From Verrucosispora sp. NA02020 (lineage in GTDB: Bacteria > Actinomycetota > Actinomycetes > Mycobacteriales > Micromonosporaceae), in NCBI RefSeq assembly GCF_013364215.1, contig NZ_CP054923.1, positions 3,472,001 through 3,536,000 of the forward strand: DNA of 64,000 bases. The letters run 5' to 3'. Of this stretch, positions 49,743 through 58,740 are shown one piece after another (position 1 is the first letter of the stretch; the number at the start of each line of letters is the position of its first letter). Made by a program: the position numbers and the translations under genes. Under the pieces are notes generated by a model that saw only the letters and a program-made list of their open reading frames with translations, did not search any database and was not told where the DNA came from.

Positions 49743-51209
49743 CTAGCGGTGATCCACCCCGGATCCGTCCTCCTCGGACGCGGCCAGTCGTCCCAGCGAC
49801 AGCGGGGCGGCGATCGGTCGTTCCGCGAAGGCCCGCAGGTCCGCCCCGGTGACCGCCCGACCGGCGTGGTGGGCGGTCAGGCAGGCGGTGGCGAAGCCGC
49901 ACACCCGGCCCTGGCACCAGCCCATCCCCGGCCGGGCCAGCAGCTTGACGGTGCGGGCCTCGGTAGCGCCCAGCAACTCCACGGTCTGCCGGATCTCGCC
50001 CGCGTCGACCTCCTCGCACCGGCAGACCACGGTCTCGTCGGCACACCGCGCGAGTACGTCGTCGGGGATCGGGTAGGCCCGGTGCAGGGCGGCGGCGAAC
50101 CGGCGCAGGGCACGGCGTCGACGACGTGCCGCCCGATCCCCGGGCAGCGGTCCGGCGCCGAGCGAAGCCGCCGCCGCGGCACCGGCGATCCGACCCTCCA
50201 CCGTCGCCAGGTCGGCGCCGCCGACGCCGGTGGCCTCACCGGCCGCCCACACCCCGGCGACGCTCGACGCCTGCTGCTCGTCGACGGACACCACCAGGCT
50301 CTGGTCGGCGTCGACCCGGGTCGCGCACCCGAGTTGGAGCGCCAGGTCGAGTTGCGGCGTGAACCCCCACCCGACGGCCAGCACCTCGCAGTCGATCCGC
50401 CGCTCGGTGCCGGTGCGTACCCGGCCGTCCCGACCTCGCCGGGCGACGACCACCCCGGTCAACCGGTCCGTGCCGGTGGCCCGCAGCACGACGTGCCGAT
50501 GCCGGACCGGCACCCGGTGCCGCGCCAGCCGGGCCGCGTACCCGGCCGCCTCACCGAACTTGCCGGCCGCGCCGAGCAGCGCGCGGGGGTGCCGGGCCAG
50601 GGCGAGCGGACCGTTCGCCTCCACCACCGCCGCCACCCGTGCGCCGTACCGGGCCAGACCGTCGGCGACCGGCAGCAGGAAAGGCCCGGTGCCGGCCACC
50701 ACCACCCGCCGTCCGGGTACGACCAGATGACCCTTGAGCAGGGCCTGCGCCCCGCCTGCGGTGATCACGCCGGGCAGGTCCCAGCCAGGGAAGGGCACCT
50801 GCCGGTCGTACGCGCCGGTGGCGAGGACGAGCCGGCGGGCGGCGACGGTGACCGGGTCGGGTGTGCCGTGCTGCCGAGGCTCGGCGCCGACCAGGCAGCG
50901 GAGCGCCCAACCGTCGCCGTCCGGCGTGACGGACCAGACGTGGTGCCCGGCCAGCCGGACGACCCGACCGGCGTCGGCCAGCGCGGCGAGACGGTCCACC
51001 GTGGAGGTGAACCGCCGCCAGCCGTGGTGCAGGGTGGCCGGCCGGAAGCGGCCGGCGCCGGGAGCGGGGGAGCGCCAGTACTGCCCGCCGTGGCGTACGC
51101 CCGCGTCGACGATCGCGACCCGGGCGCCGGCCTCCGCCGAGGCGAGCGCGGCGGCCAGTCCCGCCGGCCCGGCACCGACGACCGCCACGTCCACGCGTAC
51201 GCCGGTCAT
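49743..51209 (-). CDS. D-hydroxyproline dehydrogenase, FAD/NAD-binding subunit (HcnB-like)
   Basis: A 488-residue flavoprotein subunit. DVAVVGAGPAGLAAALASAE is the FAD dinucleotide fold, VVVAGTGPFLLPVADGLARY a second nucleotide fold, and VAGVWAAGEATGVGGADLA the C-terminal FAD motif. The last 90 residues hold a BFD-like [2Fe-2S] domain with CRCEEVDAGEIRQ and later CQGRVCGFATAC. This is the usual alpha subunit of the heterotrimeric opine/HCN/D-hydroxyproline dehydrogenases. Its ATG overlaps the ferredoxin subunit's stop (ATGA). The epimerase and deaminase next door assign it to hydroxyproline. Confidence 0.85.
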   Translation of the reverse strand: MTGVRVDVAVVGAGPAGLAAALASAEAGARVAIVDAGVRHGGQYWRSPAPGAGRFRPATLHHGWRRFTSTVDRLAALADAGRVVRLAGHHVWSVTPDGDGWALRCLVGAEPRQHGTPDPVTVAARRLVLATGAYDRQVPFPGWDLPGVITAGGAQALLKGHLVVPGRRVVVAGTGPFLLPVADGLARYGARVAAVVEANGPLALARHPRALLGAAGKFGEAAGYAARLARHRVPVRHRHVVLRATGTDRLTGVVVARRGRDGRVRTGTERRIDCEVLAVGWGFTPQLDLALQLGCATRVDADQSLVVSVDEQQASSVAGVWAAGEATGVGGADLATVEGRIAGAAAAASLGAGPLPGDRAARRRRRALRRFAAALHRAYPIPDDVLARCADETVVCRCEEVDAGEIRQTVELLGATEARTVKLLARPGMGWCQGRVCGFATACLTAHHAGRAVTGADLRAFAERPIAAPLSLGRLAASEEDGSGVDHR

Positions 51210-51475
51210 CGCCCGGTGCCCTGCTGGGTGCGGACGTCGTCGCCGGGTGTGGCGGGCACCAGGCAGGCCCGCAGCGACGGTTGTCCGTTGACGGTCACCA
51301 GGCAGTCGAAACAGATTCCGATGCCGCAGAACAGCCCCCGGGGTCGCCCGCCGACGTGGGTGTCCCGCCAGGACAGCACCCCGGCGGCGGTGAGGGCGGC
51401 GCCGACGGTCCAGCCGTCGCGACAGGGCACCGGCGTGCCGTCGAGGAGGATCTCGAACTCGTCGGGGTGGATCAC
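51206..51475 (-). CDS. D-hydroxyproline dehydrogenase, [2Fe-2S] ferredoxin subunit (HcnA-like)
   Basis: An 89-residue ferredoxin-fold subunit. It carries the Cys ligands in LFCGIGICFDCLVTVNG and the later Cys of SLRACLVPA. It should pass electrons between the FAD subunits. The GTG start overlaps the stop of the FAD oxidase subunit (GTGA), and its own stop overlaps the start of the next subunit, so all three are coupled in 1:1:1 fashion. An upstream open extension to 51610 is overlap with the preceding gene. Confidence 0.87.
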   Translation of the reverse strand: MIHPDEFEILLDGTPVPCRDGWTVGAALTAAGVLSWRDTHVGGRPRGLFCGIGICFDCLVTVNGQPSLRACLVPATPGDDVRTQQGTGR

Positions 51476-52647
51476 CGGGGCACCTCCGGGTCGAACCGGT
51501 CCGGGCGGAACGGGGTCAGGTCCATCTCGGGCGGCGTGCCGAGCAGGCTCTGCGTGACGAGACGCGCGGTGCCCGGTGCCAGGCCGATGCCGGCGCCCTC
51601 GTGGCCGCACGCGTGGTGCAGCCCGGGGGCCCGGGGGTCCGGGCCGATCACCGGCAGGTGGTCGGGGCAGTACGGCCGGAATCCCCGGTACGCGCGGATC
51701 ACCGCCACGTCGCGCAGCACCGGGAAGAGGCGTACCGCACCGGCGGCGAGCTGCCGCAGGGCCGGGACGGAGAGGCTCCGGTCGAAGCCGACGCGTTCCC
51801 GGCTGGCGCCGATGAGCACGGTGCCCGCCCGGGTGCCCTCCACCACCGTGGAGGTCCGCAGCGCGGCCGAGTCGCTGGCCACGTCGGCGACGTAGTCGGC
51901 GAGGTACACCTTGTGCCGGATGAGCGCCGGGAGCGGCTCGGTCACCAGGATGTAGCCGCGTCGGGGCGCGATCGGCAGCACGACACCGGCCAGTGCGGCG
52001 ACCTGACCGGCCCAGGTGCCGGCGGCGTTGAGGACGGCGGCGGCGGGGATGTCGCGTCGCGGAGTCCGTACGCCGACCACCCGTGGTCCGTCCCGGAGCA
52101 GGTCGGTGACCGGCTCGTGCGGCAGCACGGTGGCGCCGCCCCGGCGGGCCAGTCGCAGCAGGTGGGCGGCGGCGAGCATCGGCTGCACCTGCATGTCCTG
52201 CGGGTACCGGTAGCCGCCGGTGAGGTCGTCGCCCAGGTGCGGTTCGTGTGCGTGCAGCCGGTCCCGGTCGACCGCGACCGCCTCGACGCCGAGGTCACGT
52301 TGCCGCGTGGCGAGCCGGGCCAGACCGTCCAGCGACGCCCCGTCGGTGGCGACCACCAGTCCGCCCTTGGCCTCCATCTCCACCAGGTCACCGAAGGTCG
52401 TGTCGCGCACCGGCAGGTCGGCCAGGGCGCGCCACTGCCGGTGCGAGTGCAGCGCGAGGTCGAGTTCCGGGCCGGGTTCCTTGTCGGAGACGAGGATGTT
52501 CCCCTCGCCCGCCCCGGTGGTGCCGCCGACGATCGGTCCACTGTCGACGACGGTCACCGACAGGCCCGCCCGGATCGCCTCGTGGGCGCAGGCCGCGCCG
52601 AGGATGCCCGCCCCCACCACGACCAGATCCACCGCCCCGCTACGCAC
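51472..52647 (-). CDS. D-hydroxyproline dehydrogenase, FAD oxidase subunit (HcnC/DadA-like)
   Basis: A 391-residue FAD-dependent D-amino acid oxidase-type subunit that oxidises cis-4-hydroxy-D-proline to the pyrroline. The FAD fold is LVVVGAGILGAACAHEAIRA; further family blocks are GTTGAGEGNILVSDKEPG, AAAVLNAAGTWAGQVAAL and the C-terminal GHEGAGIGLAPGTARL. The GTG at 52647 is chosen by family length; a GTG at 52632 is possible. The frame is open far upstream, opposite the deaminase gene, which is a shadow. First gene of the three-subunit operon, divergent from the deaminase gene. Confidence 0.85.
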   Translation of the reverse strand: MRSGAVDLVVVGAGILGAACAHEAIRAGLSVTVVDSGPIVGGTTGAGEGNILVSDKEPGPELDLALHSHRQWRALADLPVRDTTFGDLVEMEAKGGLVVATDGASLDGLARLATRQRDLGVEAVAVDRDRLHAHEPHLGDDLTGGYRYPQDMQVQPMLAAAHLLRLARRGGATVLPHEPVTDLLRDGPRVVGVRTPRRDIPAAAVLNAAGTWAGQVAALAGVVLPIAPRRGYILVTEPLPALIRHKVYLADYVADVASDSAALRTSTVVEGTRAGTVLIGASRERVGFDRSLSVPALRQLAAGAVRLFPVLRDVAVIRAYRGFRPYCPDHLPVIGPDPRAPGLHHACGHEGAGIGLAPGTARLVTQSLLGTPPEMDLTPFRPDRFDPEVPR

Positions 52648-52781
52648 GCGAGCACCGGCCCGGTCGGCCGGGCGCAGCGGTGCCACAGGGCCCGGCGGGG
52701 CAGTGGGGTGGCGGGGCGGCGGGGTGGCGGGGCGCAGGCATGGCACCTCCGACGTCGGGGGCTGGAGGGCGGCGGGACGCC

Positions 52782-52806
52782 GTTGTAGTGTGTGACATTG
52801 TACTGG
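52782..52806. promoter_or_regulatory. Probable promoter/GntR operator between the hydroxyproline operons
   Basis: The stretch GTTGTAGTGTGTGACATTGT at 52782-52801, continuing with ACTGG, is the only AT-rich block in the 183-bp GC-rich divergent spacer. GTAGTGTGTGACATTGTAC (52785-52803) is an imperfect dyad of the size used by FCD-type GntR regulators. It lies 25 bp before the deaminase start codon. Assignment to the GntR gene at 56221 is inferred. Confidence 0.45.
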
Positions 52807-52830
52807 CCGCCACGGAATAAGGAGCACCCG

Positions 52831-53727
52831 ATGCCCGCTCGGTCGAGACCATGGCACGGCGTACTGGTGGCCACCACGGTGCCGCTCGACGACCGACTCG
52901 CGGTCGACGTCGACCGGTACGCCGAGCATGTCCGTTGGCTCGCCGACGAGGGCTGCGACGGGGTCGTGCCGAACGGCTCGCTCGGCGAGTACCAGACCCT
53001 CACCCCCGAGGAGCGCAGCACGCTGGTCCGGGTCGCGGTCGACGCCGCACCCGACGGCTTCACCGTGATGCCCGGCATCTCCGCGTACGGCGCGATCGAG
53101 GCGCGGCGGTGGGCCGAGGACGCCGCCGAGGCCGGCTGCGCGGCGGTGATGCTGCTGCCGCCGAACGCCTACCGGGCCGACGAGCGGGCCGTGGTCGCGC
53201 ACTACCGCGAGGTCGCCAAGGTCGGCGTGCCGGTGGTGGCGTACAACAACCCCATCGACACCAAGGTCGACCTCACCCCGGAGCTGCTCGCCCGCCTGCA
53301 CGGCGAGGGCCTGATCGTCGGCGTCAAGGAGTTCACCGGCGACGTCCGCCGCGCCTACCGGATCGCCGAGGCGGCACCCGGTCTCGACCTCATCGCCGGG
53401 GCCGACGACGTCACCCTGGAACTCGCGGTGGCCGGCGCGCCCGGCTGGATCGCCGGGTACGTCAACGCGCTGCCCCGGGCCTGCGTCCGGCTCTTCGACG
53501 CGGCGGCCGACGGCGACCTGGCCACCGCGCTGCCGCTCTACCGCGCGCTGCACCCGCTGCTGCGCTGGGACTCGCGGACCGAGTTCGTGCAGGCGATCAA
53601 GCTCTCGATGGACGTCGTCGGACGCTACGGTGGGCCCTGCCGCCCGCCCCGGGTGCCCCTCACGGCGGACCACGAGCGCCTCGTCCGGGAGGCCACCGAG
53701 AAGGCGGTGGCGGCCGGCGGCCGGTGA
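52831..53727 (+). CDS. Pyrroline-4-hydroxy-2-carboxylate deaminase (DapA family)
   Basis: A 298-residue DapA/NAL-family TIM barrel. The Schiff-base Lys is in VGVKEFTGDVRR, the Tyr in VVAYNNP, and the substrate region in PNGSLGEYQTLTPEER. Beside an epimerase and a D-hydroxyproline dehydrogenase, the expected reaction is deamination and dehydration of 1-pyrroline-4-hydroxy-2-carboxylate to 2-oxoglutarate semialdehyde. AAGGAG lies 7 bp before the ATG at 52831. It starts the plus-strand operon. Confidence 0.85.
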   Translation: MPARSRPWHGVLVATTVPLDDRLAVDVDRYAEHVRWLADEGCDGVVPNGSLGEYQTLTPEERSTLVRVAVDAAPDGFTVMPGISAYGAIEARRWAEDAAEAGCAAVMLLPPNAYRADERAVVAHYREVAKVGVPVVAYNNPIDTKVDLTPELLARLHGEGLIVGVKEFTGDVRRAYRIAEAAPGLDLIAGADDVTLELAVAGAPGWIAGYVNALPRACVRLFDAAADGDLATALPLYRALHPLLRWDSRTEFVQAIKLSMDVVGRYGGPCRPPRVPLTADHERLVREATEKAVAAGGR

Positions 53728-53746
53728 CGGGAAGGGCGGTAGGACG

Positions 53747-54757
53747 ATGCGCAGCACGCGGGTGTTCCACGCGGTCGACTCGCACACCGAGGGCATGCCG
53801 ACCCGGGTGGTCACCGGCGGCATCGGTGTGATCCCCGGCGACTCGATGGCACAACGGCGCCGGCACTTCGTCGCCCATCTCGACCACCTCCGCACCCTGC
53901 TCATGTGCGAGCCACGCGGGCACGCCGCGATGAGCGGGGCGATCCTGCAACCGCCCACCCGGCCCGACGCCGACTGGGGCGTCCTCTTCATCGAGGTCAG
54001 CGGCTGCCTGCCGATGTGCGGGCACGGCACCATCGGGGTGGCCACCGTGCTGGTGGAGAGCGGCATGGTCACCGTCACCGAGCCGACCACCGTGATCCGG
54101 CTGGACACCCCGGCCGGGCTGGTGACGGTCGACGTGGCGGTCCGCGACGGGCACGCCGAGTCGGTGACCCTGCGCAACGTGCCCGCCTTCGTGTCGGACC
54201 TGGACGCCACGGTCGACGTGCCCGGGTACGGCCCGGTCACCCTGGACCTCGCCTTCGGCGGCAACTTCTACGCCGTCGTCGACCTCGACCGGCTCGGGAT
54301 CGCCTTCACGCCGACCGACCCACAGACCCGGCAGCGGATGCTCGACGCCGGTCTGGCCATCATGGACGCCGTCACCGACCAACTCCGGCCGGCGCACCCC
54401 GAGGACCCGACGATCGCCGGCTGCCACCACGTCTACCTCGCTGCCCCCGGGTCCGACGCCCGGCACTCGCGGCACGCGATGGCCATCCACCCCGGGTGGT
54501 TCGACCGATCGCCCTGCGGCACCGGCACCTCCGCCCGGATGGCCCAACTGCACGCCCGGGGCGAGTTGGCGCTCGGCGCCGACTTCGTCAACGAGTCGCT
54601 GATCGGCAGCCGCTTCGTCGGCCGGCTGCTCGACCGCGCCACCGTGGCGGGCCGACCGGCCGTGATCCCGACGGTCACCGGCCGCGCCTGGATCACCGGC
54701 ACCGCCCAGTACCTCCTCGACCCCACCGACCCGTTCCCCGCCGGTTTCCTGCTCTGA
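53747..54757 (+). CDS. 4-hydroxyproline 2-epimerase (proline racemase family)
   Basis: A 336-residue two-base epimerase that converts trans-4-hydroxy-L-proline to cis-4-hydroxy-D-proline. Both catalytic Cys are present, in MCGHGTIGVA and SPCGTGTSARMA, which marks racemase/epimerase rather than the Ser/Thr-Cys dehydratase branch. FHAVDSHTEGMPTRVVTGG is the family N-terminus. The start ATG has TAGGACG before it. It lies 19 bp after the deaminase gene and 17 bp before the aldehyde dehydrogenase gene. Confidence 0.92.
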   Translation: MRSTRVFHAVDSHTEGMPTRVVTGGIGVIPGDSMAQRRRHFVAHLDHLRTLLMCEPRGHAAMSGAILQPPTRPDADWGVLFIEVSGCLPMCGHGTIGVATVLVESGMVTVTEPTTVIRLDTPAGLVTVDVAVRDGHAESVTLRNVPAFVSDLDATVDVPGYGPVTLDLAFGGNFYAVVDLDRLGIAFTPTDPQTRQRMLDAGLAIMDAVTDQLRPAHPEDPTIAGCHHVYLAAPGSDARHSRHAMAIHPGWFDRSPCGTGTSARMAQLHARGELALGADFVNESLIGSRFVGRLLDRATVAGRPAVIPTVTGRAWITGTAQYLLDPTDPFPAGFLL

Positions 54758-54774
54758 CCAGCACTGGAGTTCTC

Positions 54775-56154
54775 ATGTCCGTCGTCGTGTCCGCCTCCCC
54801 CCAGCGTCCGGAGGATGTCGTCGTCTCGGTGCCCGCCGCGACCATCGAGGACGTCGGCACGGCCGCCGGGGCGGCCCGCGCCGCGCAGCCCGGGTGGGCG
54901 GCGGCACCACCCGCCGAGCGGTCCGGGGCGCTGCACGCCGCCGCCGACGCGGTCGCCGACGCCACCGCCGAACTGGTCGACCTGGTCGTGCGGGAGGTGG
55001 GCAAGCCGATCACGGAGGCGCGCGGTGAGGCGGCCCGGACGGTCGCGCTGCTGCGGTACTACGCCCAGCAGGTCTACGACCCGACCGGTGCGGTGCACGA
55101 CCCCAGCGGCGGTCGGGGCCTGGCGTACACCCGTCGCCGACCGCGTGGCGTCGCCGGCCTGGTCACGCCGTGGAACTTCCCGCTGGCCATCCCGATGTGG
55201 AAGGCGGCCCCGGCGCTGGCCTTCGGTAACGCCGTCCTGCTCAAGCCGGCACCGCAGGCGACGGCCTGCGCGGTGCGCCTGGCGGAGCTGGTCACGCCGT
55301 ACCTGCCCGACGGGCTGCTGACGGTGCTGCCGGGTGACGCCGAGACGGGCCGGGCGGTGGTGGACGCCGGTGACGTCGTGTCGTTCACCGGCTCCGCCGA
55401 GGTGGGCGCCGGCGTCGGCGCGACCGCCGTGGCGCGGGGCGTGCCGGTGCAGTGCGAAATGGGCGGGCTCAGCCCCGCGGTGGTCCTGCCGGACGCCGAC
55501 GTCGAGTCCGCCGCCCGGCAGGTCGCCTACGCCGCGTTCGGGTACGCCGGCCAGAAGTGCACCGCCACCAAGCGCGTCATCGTGGTGGGTGACCCGACCG
55601 CGTTCACCGACGCGCTGGTGACCGCCGTGGCGGCGTTGGCCTGCGGCGATCCCGCCGCACCGGAGACCGTGGTGGGGCCGGTGATCGACGAGGCCGCCCG
55701 GACCCGGGTGCGGGACGCCGCACAGAGTGCCGTCGCCGCCGGTGCGCGGCTGCTCACCGGTGCCCGTACGCCCCGGGAAGCGGGCTGGTTCGTCGCCCCC
55801 ACGCTGCTGGCCGACGTCCCCGCCGACCACCTGCTCCAGCGCGCGGAGGTGTTCGGTCCGATCTGCACACTGAGCCGGGTGGACGACGTCGACGCGGCGC
55901 TGGCCACCGCCAACGACGTCCGGTACGGGCTCGCCGCCTCGGTCTTCACCGCCGACCTGGACGCCGCGCTGCGCTTCGCCGACGGGCTGGCGGCCGGACA
56001 GATCAAGGTCAACGCGCCGACCGCCGGAGTGGACTTCCACCTGCCCTTCGGCGGCGAGCGCGCCTCCAGCTACGGACCTCGCGAACAGGGCAAGGCGGCG
56101 CAGGACTTCTACACCGCACTGCACACGGTGACCGTCGCACCCGCCGGAGGCTGA
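54775..56154 (+). CDS. Aldehyde dehydrogenase, 2-oxoglutarate semialdehyde type
   Basis: A 459-residue NAD(P)-dependent aldehyde dehydrogenase. TPWNFPLAIPMWKAAPALAF is the N-terminal catalytic Asn block, VSFTGSAEVGAGV the nucleotide loop, the general base Glu is in CEMGGLSPAVVL, and the catalytic Cys in GYAGQKCTATKRV. Within this operon it should oxidise 2-oxoglutarate semialdehyde to 2-oxoglutarate, feeding the TCA cycle. CTGGAG lies 6 bp before the ATG. It is slightly shorter than typical (about 480) at the N-terminus. Confidence 0.88.
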   Translation: MSVVVSASPQRPEDVVVSVPAATIEDVGTAAGAARAAQPGWAAAPPAERSGALHAAADAVADATAELVDLVVREVGKPITEARGEAARTVALLRYYAQQVYDPTGAVHDPSGGRGLAYTRRRPRGVAGLVTPWNFPLAIPMWKAAPALAFGNAVLLKPAPQATACAVRLAELVTPYLPDGLLTVLPGDAETGRAVVDAGDVVSFTGSAEVGAGVGATAVARGVPVQCEMGGLSPAVVLPDADVESAARQVAYAAFGYAGQKCTATKRVIVVGDPTAFTDALVTAVAALACGDPAAPETVVGPVIDEAARTRVRDAAQSAVAAGARLLTGARTPREAGWFVAPTLLADVPADHLLQRAEVFGPICTLSRVDDVDAALATANDVRYGLAASVFTADLDAALRFADGLAAGQIKVNAPTAGVDFHLPFGGERASSYGPREQGKAAQDFYTALHTVTVAPAGG

Positions 56155-56220
56155 GCCGCGCCGGGTGTCCCGGGACCCGCCGCCGTGGCGTCGCCTACCA
56201 TGCGGCGGGAAGGAGACGTG

Positions 56221-56904
56221 GTGGTGACTGACGCCTTGGAACTGCCGTCCCTGGGGGCGCGACCGAGCCTGCGGGGACAGGTCGCGCACGCCCTGCGGGC
56301 CGCGCTGGTGGCCGGCCAGATGCGCCCCGGCGAGGTCTACTCGGCGCCGACGCTCGCCGCCCGACTCGGCGTCTCCGCCACCCCGGTCCGCGAGGCGATG
56401 CTCGACCTGGTCAAGGAGGGCCTGGTCGAGACCGTGCGGAACAAGGGCTTCCGGGTCACCGAACTGTCCGATCGGGAGCTCGACAACCTGACCGAGATCC
56501 GCCAGCTGATCGAGGTGCCGACCACCGTCCGGGTGATCGGTGTGGCCACCGCCGAGGACGTCGCGCGCCTGCGGCCGATCGCCCACCGGATCGTCGAGGT
56601 GGCCGAACACAGGGACCTGATCGCGTACATCGAGCACGACCGCCGCTTCCACCTGGAACTGCTCGCGCTGGCCGGCAACAGTCACCTGGTCTCGCTCGTC
56701 GGTGAGCTGCGGGCGAGGTCGCGGCTGTTCGGGCTGACCCGGCTCGCCGAGACCGGGGAACTGGTGCCCTCCGCCCGCGAGCACGTCGAGATGCTCGACC
56801 TGATCGAGGCGGGCGACCGGGCCGGACTGGAACGGCTGATGCGCGTGCACATCGGTCACGTACGCGGCCGCTGGGCCGGCCGGGCGGAGCCGACCGCCGA
56901 CTGA
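56221..56904 (+). CDS. GntR-family regulator (FadR/FCD subfamily) of hydroxyproline catabolism
   Basis: A 227-residue GntR regulator. The N-terminal winged helix runs LRGQVAHALRAALVAGQMRP to ARLGVSATPVREAMLDLVKE, and the FCD ligand domain has the helix pattern EIRQLIEVPTTVRV, the metal/ligand Asp and His in EHDRRFHLELLALAGN, and REHVEMLDLIEAGD. Three GTG codons (56218, 56221, 56224) follow GGAAGGAG; 56221 gives the best spacing. As last gene of the plus-strand operon it likely senses a pathway intermediate and controls both divergent operons. Confidence 0.83.
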   Translation: MVTDALELPSLGARPSLRGQVAHALRAALVAGQMRPGEVYSAPTLAARLGVSATPVREAMLDLVKEGLVETVRNKGFRVTELSDRELDNLTEIRQLIEVPTTVRVIGVATAEDVARLRPIAHRIVEVAEHRDLIAYIEHDRRFHLELLALAGNSHLVSLVGELRARSRLFGLTRLAETGELVPSAREHVEMLDLIEAGDRAGLERLMRVHIGHVRGRWAGRAEPTAD

Positions 56905-56911
56905 CCCCCGC

Positions 56912-56950
56912 CGGACGGCCCTGACCGGTGGCGCGGACGGCCCTGACCGG
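56912..56950. repeat. 17-bp direct repeat between convergent genes
   Basis: CGGACGGCCCTGACCGG occurs at 56912-56928 and again at 56934-56950 in the 93-bp gap between the GntR gene and the converging ABC transporter gene. It may be a short duplication; no clear hairpin terminator is seen here. Confidence 0.6.
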
Positions 56951-56997
56951 CGGCAGGCGGTCCGGACGGCGCTGCCTGCCCGCCGCCCGGCGTACGG

Positions 56998-58740
56998 TCA
57001 GCGCTGCCAGGCGGCCCAGAGTTCGGCGTACCGGCCGCCCGCGGCGACGAGTTCCGCCGGGGTGCCCAGCTCGACTATCCGTCCGTGCGCCATCACCGCG
57101 ATCCGGTCGCAGCTCTGCGCCTGCGTCAGGCGGTGCGCGACCACCACGGCGGTGCGTCCGCGCACCAGCGCGGCACTGGCCAGCTCCAGTTGCCGGGCAC
57201 CGGCACTGCCGGCCTCGGCACTCGCCTCGTCGAGCACCACGATCGGCGGGTCGAGCAGGGCGACCCGGGCCAGCGCCACCTGTTGCGCCTGCCCCGGGGT
57301 GACCGGGTGCTCGCCCTCGCCGACCCGGGTGTGCAGCCCCTCCGGCAGCGCGGCGACCCACTGGTCGGCACCGACCAGCCGCAGCGCGTCCCACATCTGC
57401 TCCTCGTCGGCGTGCGGCACCGCCAGTCGCAGGTCGTCGGCGAGGGTGCCGGCGAAGACGTGCACCTCCTGGGTGACGACGCCGACGGTGCGGCGCAGCT
57501 CCACCGGATCCAGGTCGGCGATCGGTCGCCCGCCGAGCAGCACCTCGCCCTCGGCGGCCGGGAACACCCCGCCGAGGATGGCCGCCAGCGTCGTCTTGCC
57601 GGCACCGCTCTCGCCGACCACCGCCAGCGACTCGCCCTCCGCGATCTCCACCGAGACGTCGTGCACCACGGTGGGGCCGCCGGGGTAGCGGTGCCCGATC
57701 GACTTGGCGCCGATCCCGCCCGCCGGCCGGTCACCGGCACGCGGGCGCGACTCCGGCACGTCGAGTCCGGTGATGCCGACCAGCCGGGCGAGCGCGGCAC
57801 CGGCCGACTGGACGTCGTTGAACGAGATCAGGAGCATGCCGAGCGGGCCGAAGAGCCGGTGGAACAGCAGCGCGGCGGCGGTGACGTCACCCACGCTGCT
57901 CTCGCCCGCGCGGACCAGCAGGAAGCCGGTCAGCAGGACGGCGGTGAGGCCGATCGCCTCCGCGTAGTTCATCATGTTCGCGAACCACAGGAACCCGCGT
58001 ACCGCCCGCAGGCGCGCGGTGACCGCCTTGCGCGACGCCCCGTCCACCCGCTGGCCCTGCCGCTGCGCCATGCCGTAGGCGTGCACCGTCCGGGCGCCGG
58101 TGAAGGTGGTCAGCAGGCTCTGCGTCCGTTCCGCCGCCGCCTCGCGCTCGGCGGCGTAGAGCCGCTTCGCCTGGGGCACGAACCGGCGCAGGCTCAGCAC
58201 GTGCACCGGGAAGACGACCAGGAACGCGAGCGCGATCCGCCAGTCCAGGGTGGCGAAACCGGCGAAGGTGATGACGACGGTGACCAGGGCGGTGAAGATC
58301 CCGGCGGCCAGCCGGACCGAGTCGGTGACCTGTTCCACGTCGTCGGTGACCCGGGCGGCGACGTCGCCGGAGCCGGCGCTCTCCAACCGGGCCGAGTCCA
58401 TCCGCAGGGCCCGGTCGAGCACCTCCTCCCGCAGGTCGGCGCAGGCCCGCATGCCCCACTCGGTGACCAGCCACCGGGACACGCCGGTCAGCACGGCGGC
58501 CAGCAGACCGATGCCGAGGATCCAGGCCGAGATCACCAGCAGCGCCTCGCCGGTGCCGCCCGCGACGACCAGGTCGACCAGCCGACCGAGCAGGATCGGC
58601 ACCACCACGGCCGCGGCGCTGGCCGCCACGGACGTCAGGACCGACGTCCAGGCCAGCAGCGGATAGCGGCGCAGGTTGCGCCAGAACGTGGCCAGGGTCT
58701 CCCGGCCGGAGGCGACCGGCAGCATCGTCGTCGCGCTCAT
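56998..58740 (-). CDS. ABC exporter half-transporter with catalytic NBD (degenerate signature)
   Basis: A 580-residue protein with a six-helix membrane domain (1-320) fused to an ATPase domain (340-580). Walker A is GESGAGKTT, Walker B VVLDEAS with the catalytic Glu, and the H-switch VVVAHRLTQ, all canonical. The signature motif is VTPGQ instead of LSGGQ. It forms a pair with the upstream gene (ATGA overlap), whose NBD is degenerate in the opposite way. An iron box stands before the operon, so it probably moves a siderophore or iron chelate, like IrtAB or YbtPQ. Confidence 0.87.
   Translation of the reverse strand: MSATTMLPVASGRETLATFWRNLRRYPLLAWTSVLTSVAASAAAVVVPILLGRLVDLVVAGGTGEALLVISAWILGIGLLAAVLTGVSRWLVTEWGMRACADLREEVLDRALRMDSARLESAGSGDVAARVTDDVEQVTDSVRLAAGIFTALVTVVITFAGFATLDWRIALAFLVVFPVHVLSLRRFVPQAKRLYAAEREAAAERTQSLLTTFTGARTVHAYGMAQRQGQRVDGASRKAVTARLRAVRGFLWFANMMNYAEAIGLTAVLLTGFLLVRAGESSVGDVTAAALLFHRLFGPLGMLLISFNDVQSAGAALARLVGITGLDVPESRPRAGDRPAGGIGAKSIGHRYPGGPTVVHDVSVEIAEGESLAVVGESGAGKTTLAAILGGVFPAAEGEVLLGGRPIADLDPVELRRTVGVVTQEVHVFAGTLADDLRLAVPHADEEQMWDALRLVGADQWVAALPEGLHTRVGEGEHPVTPGQAQQVALARVALLDPPIVVLDEASAEAGSAGARQLELASAALVRGRTAVVVAHRLTQAQSCDRIAVMAHGRIVELGTPAELVAAGGRYAELWAAWQR

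Noticed and set aside
52648..54264. A 540-residue N-terminal extension of the hydroxyproline dehydrogenase FAD subunit
   Set aside because: It runs opposite the deaminase and epimerase genes; the FAD-binding fold starts right after GTG 52647.
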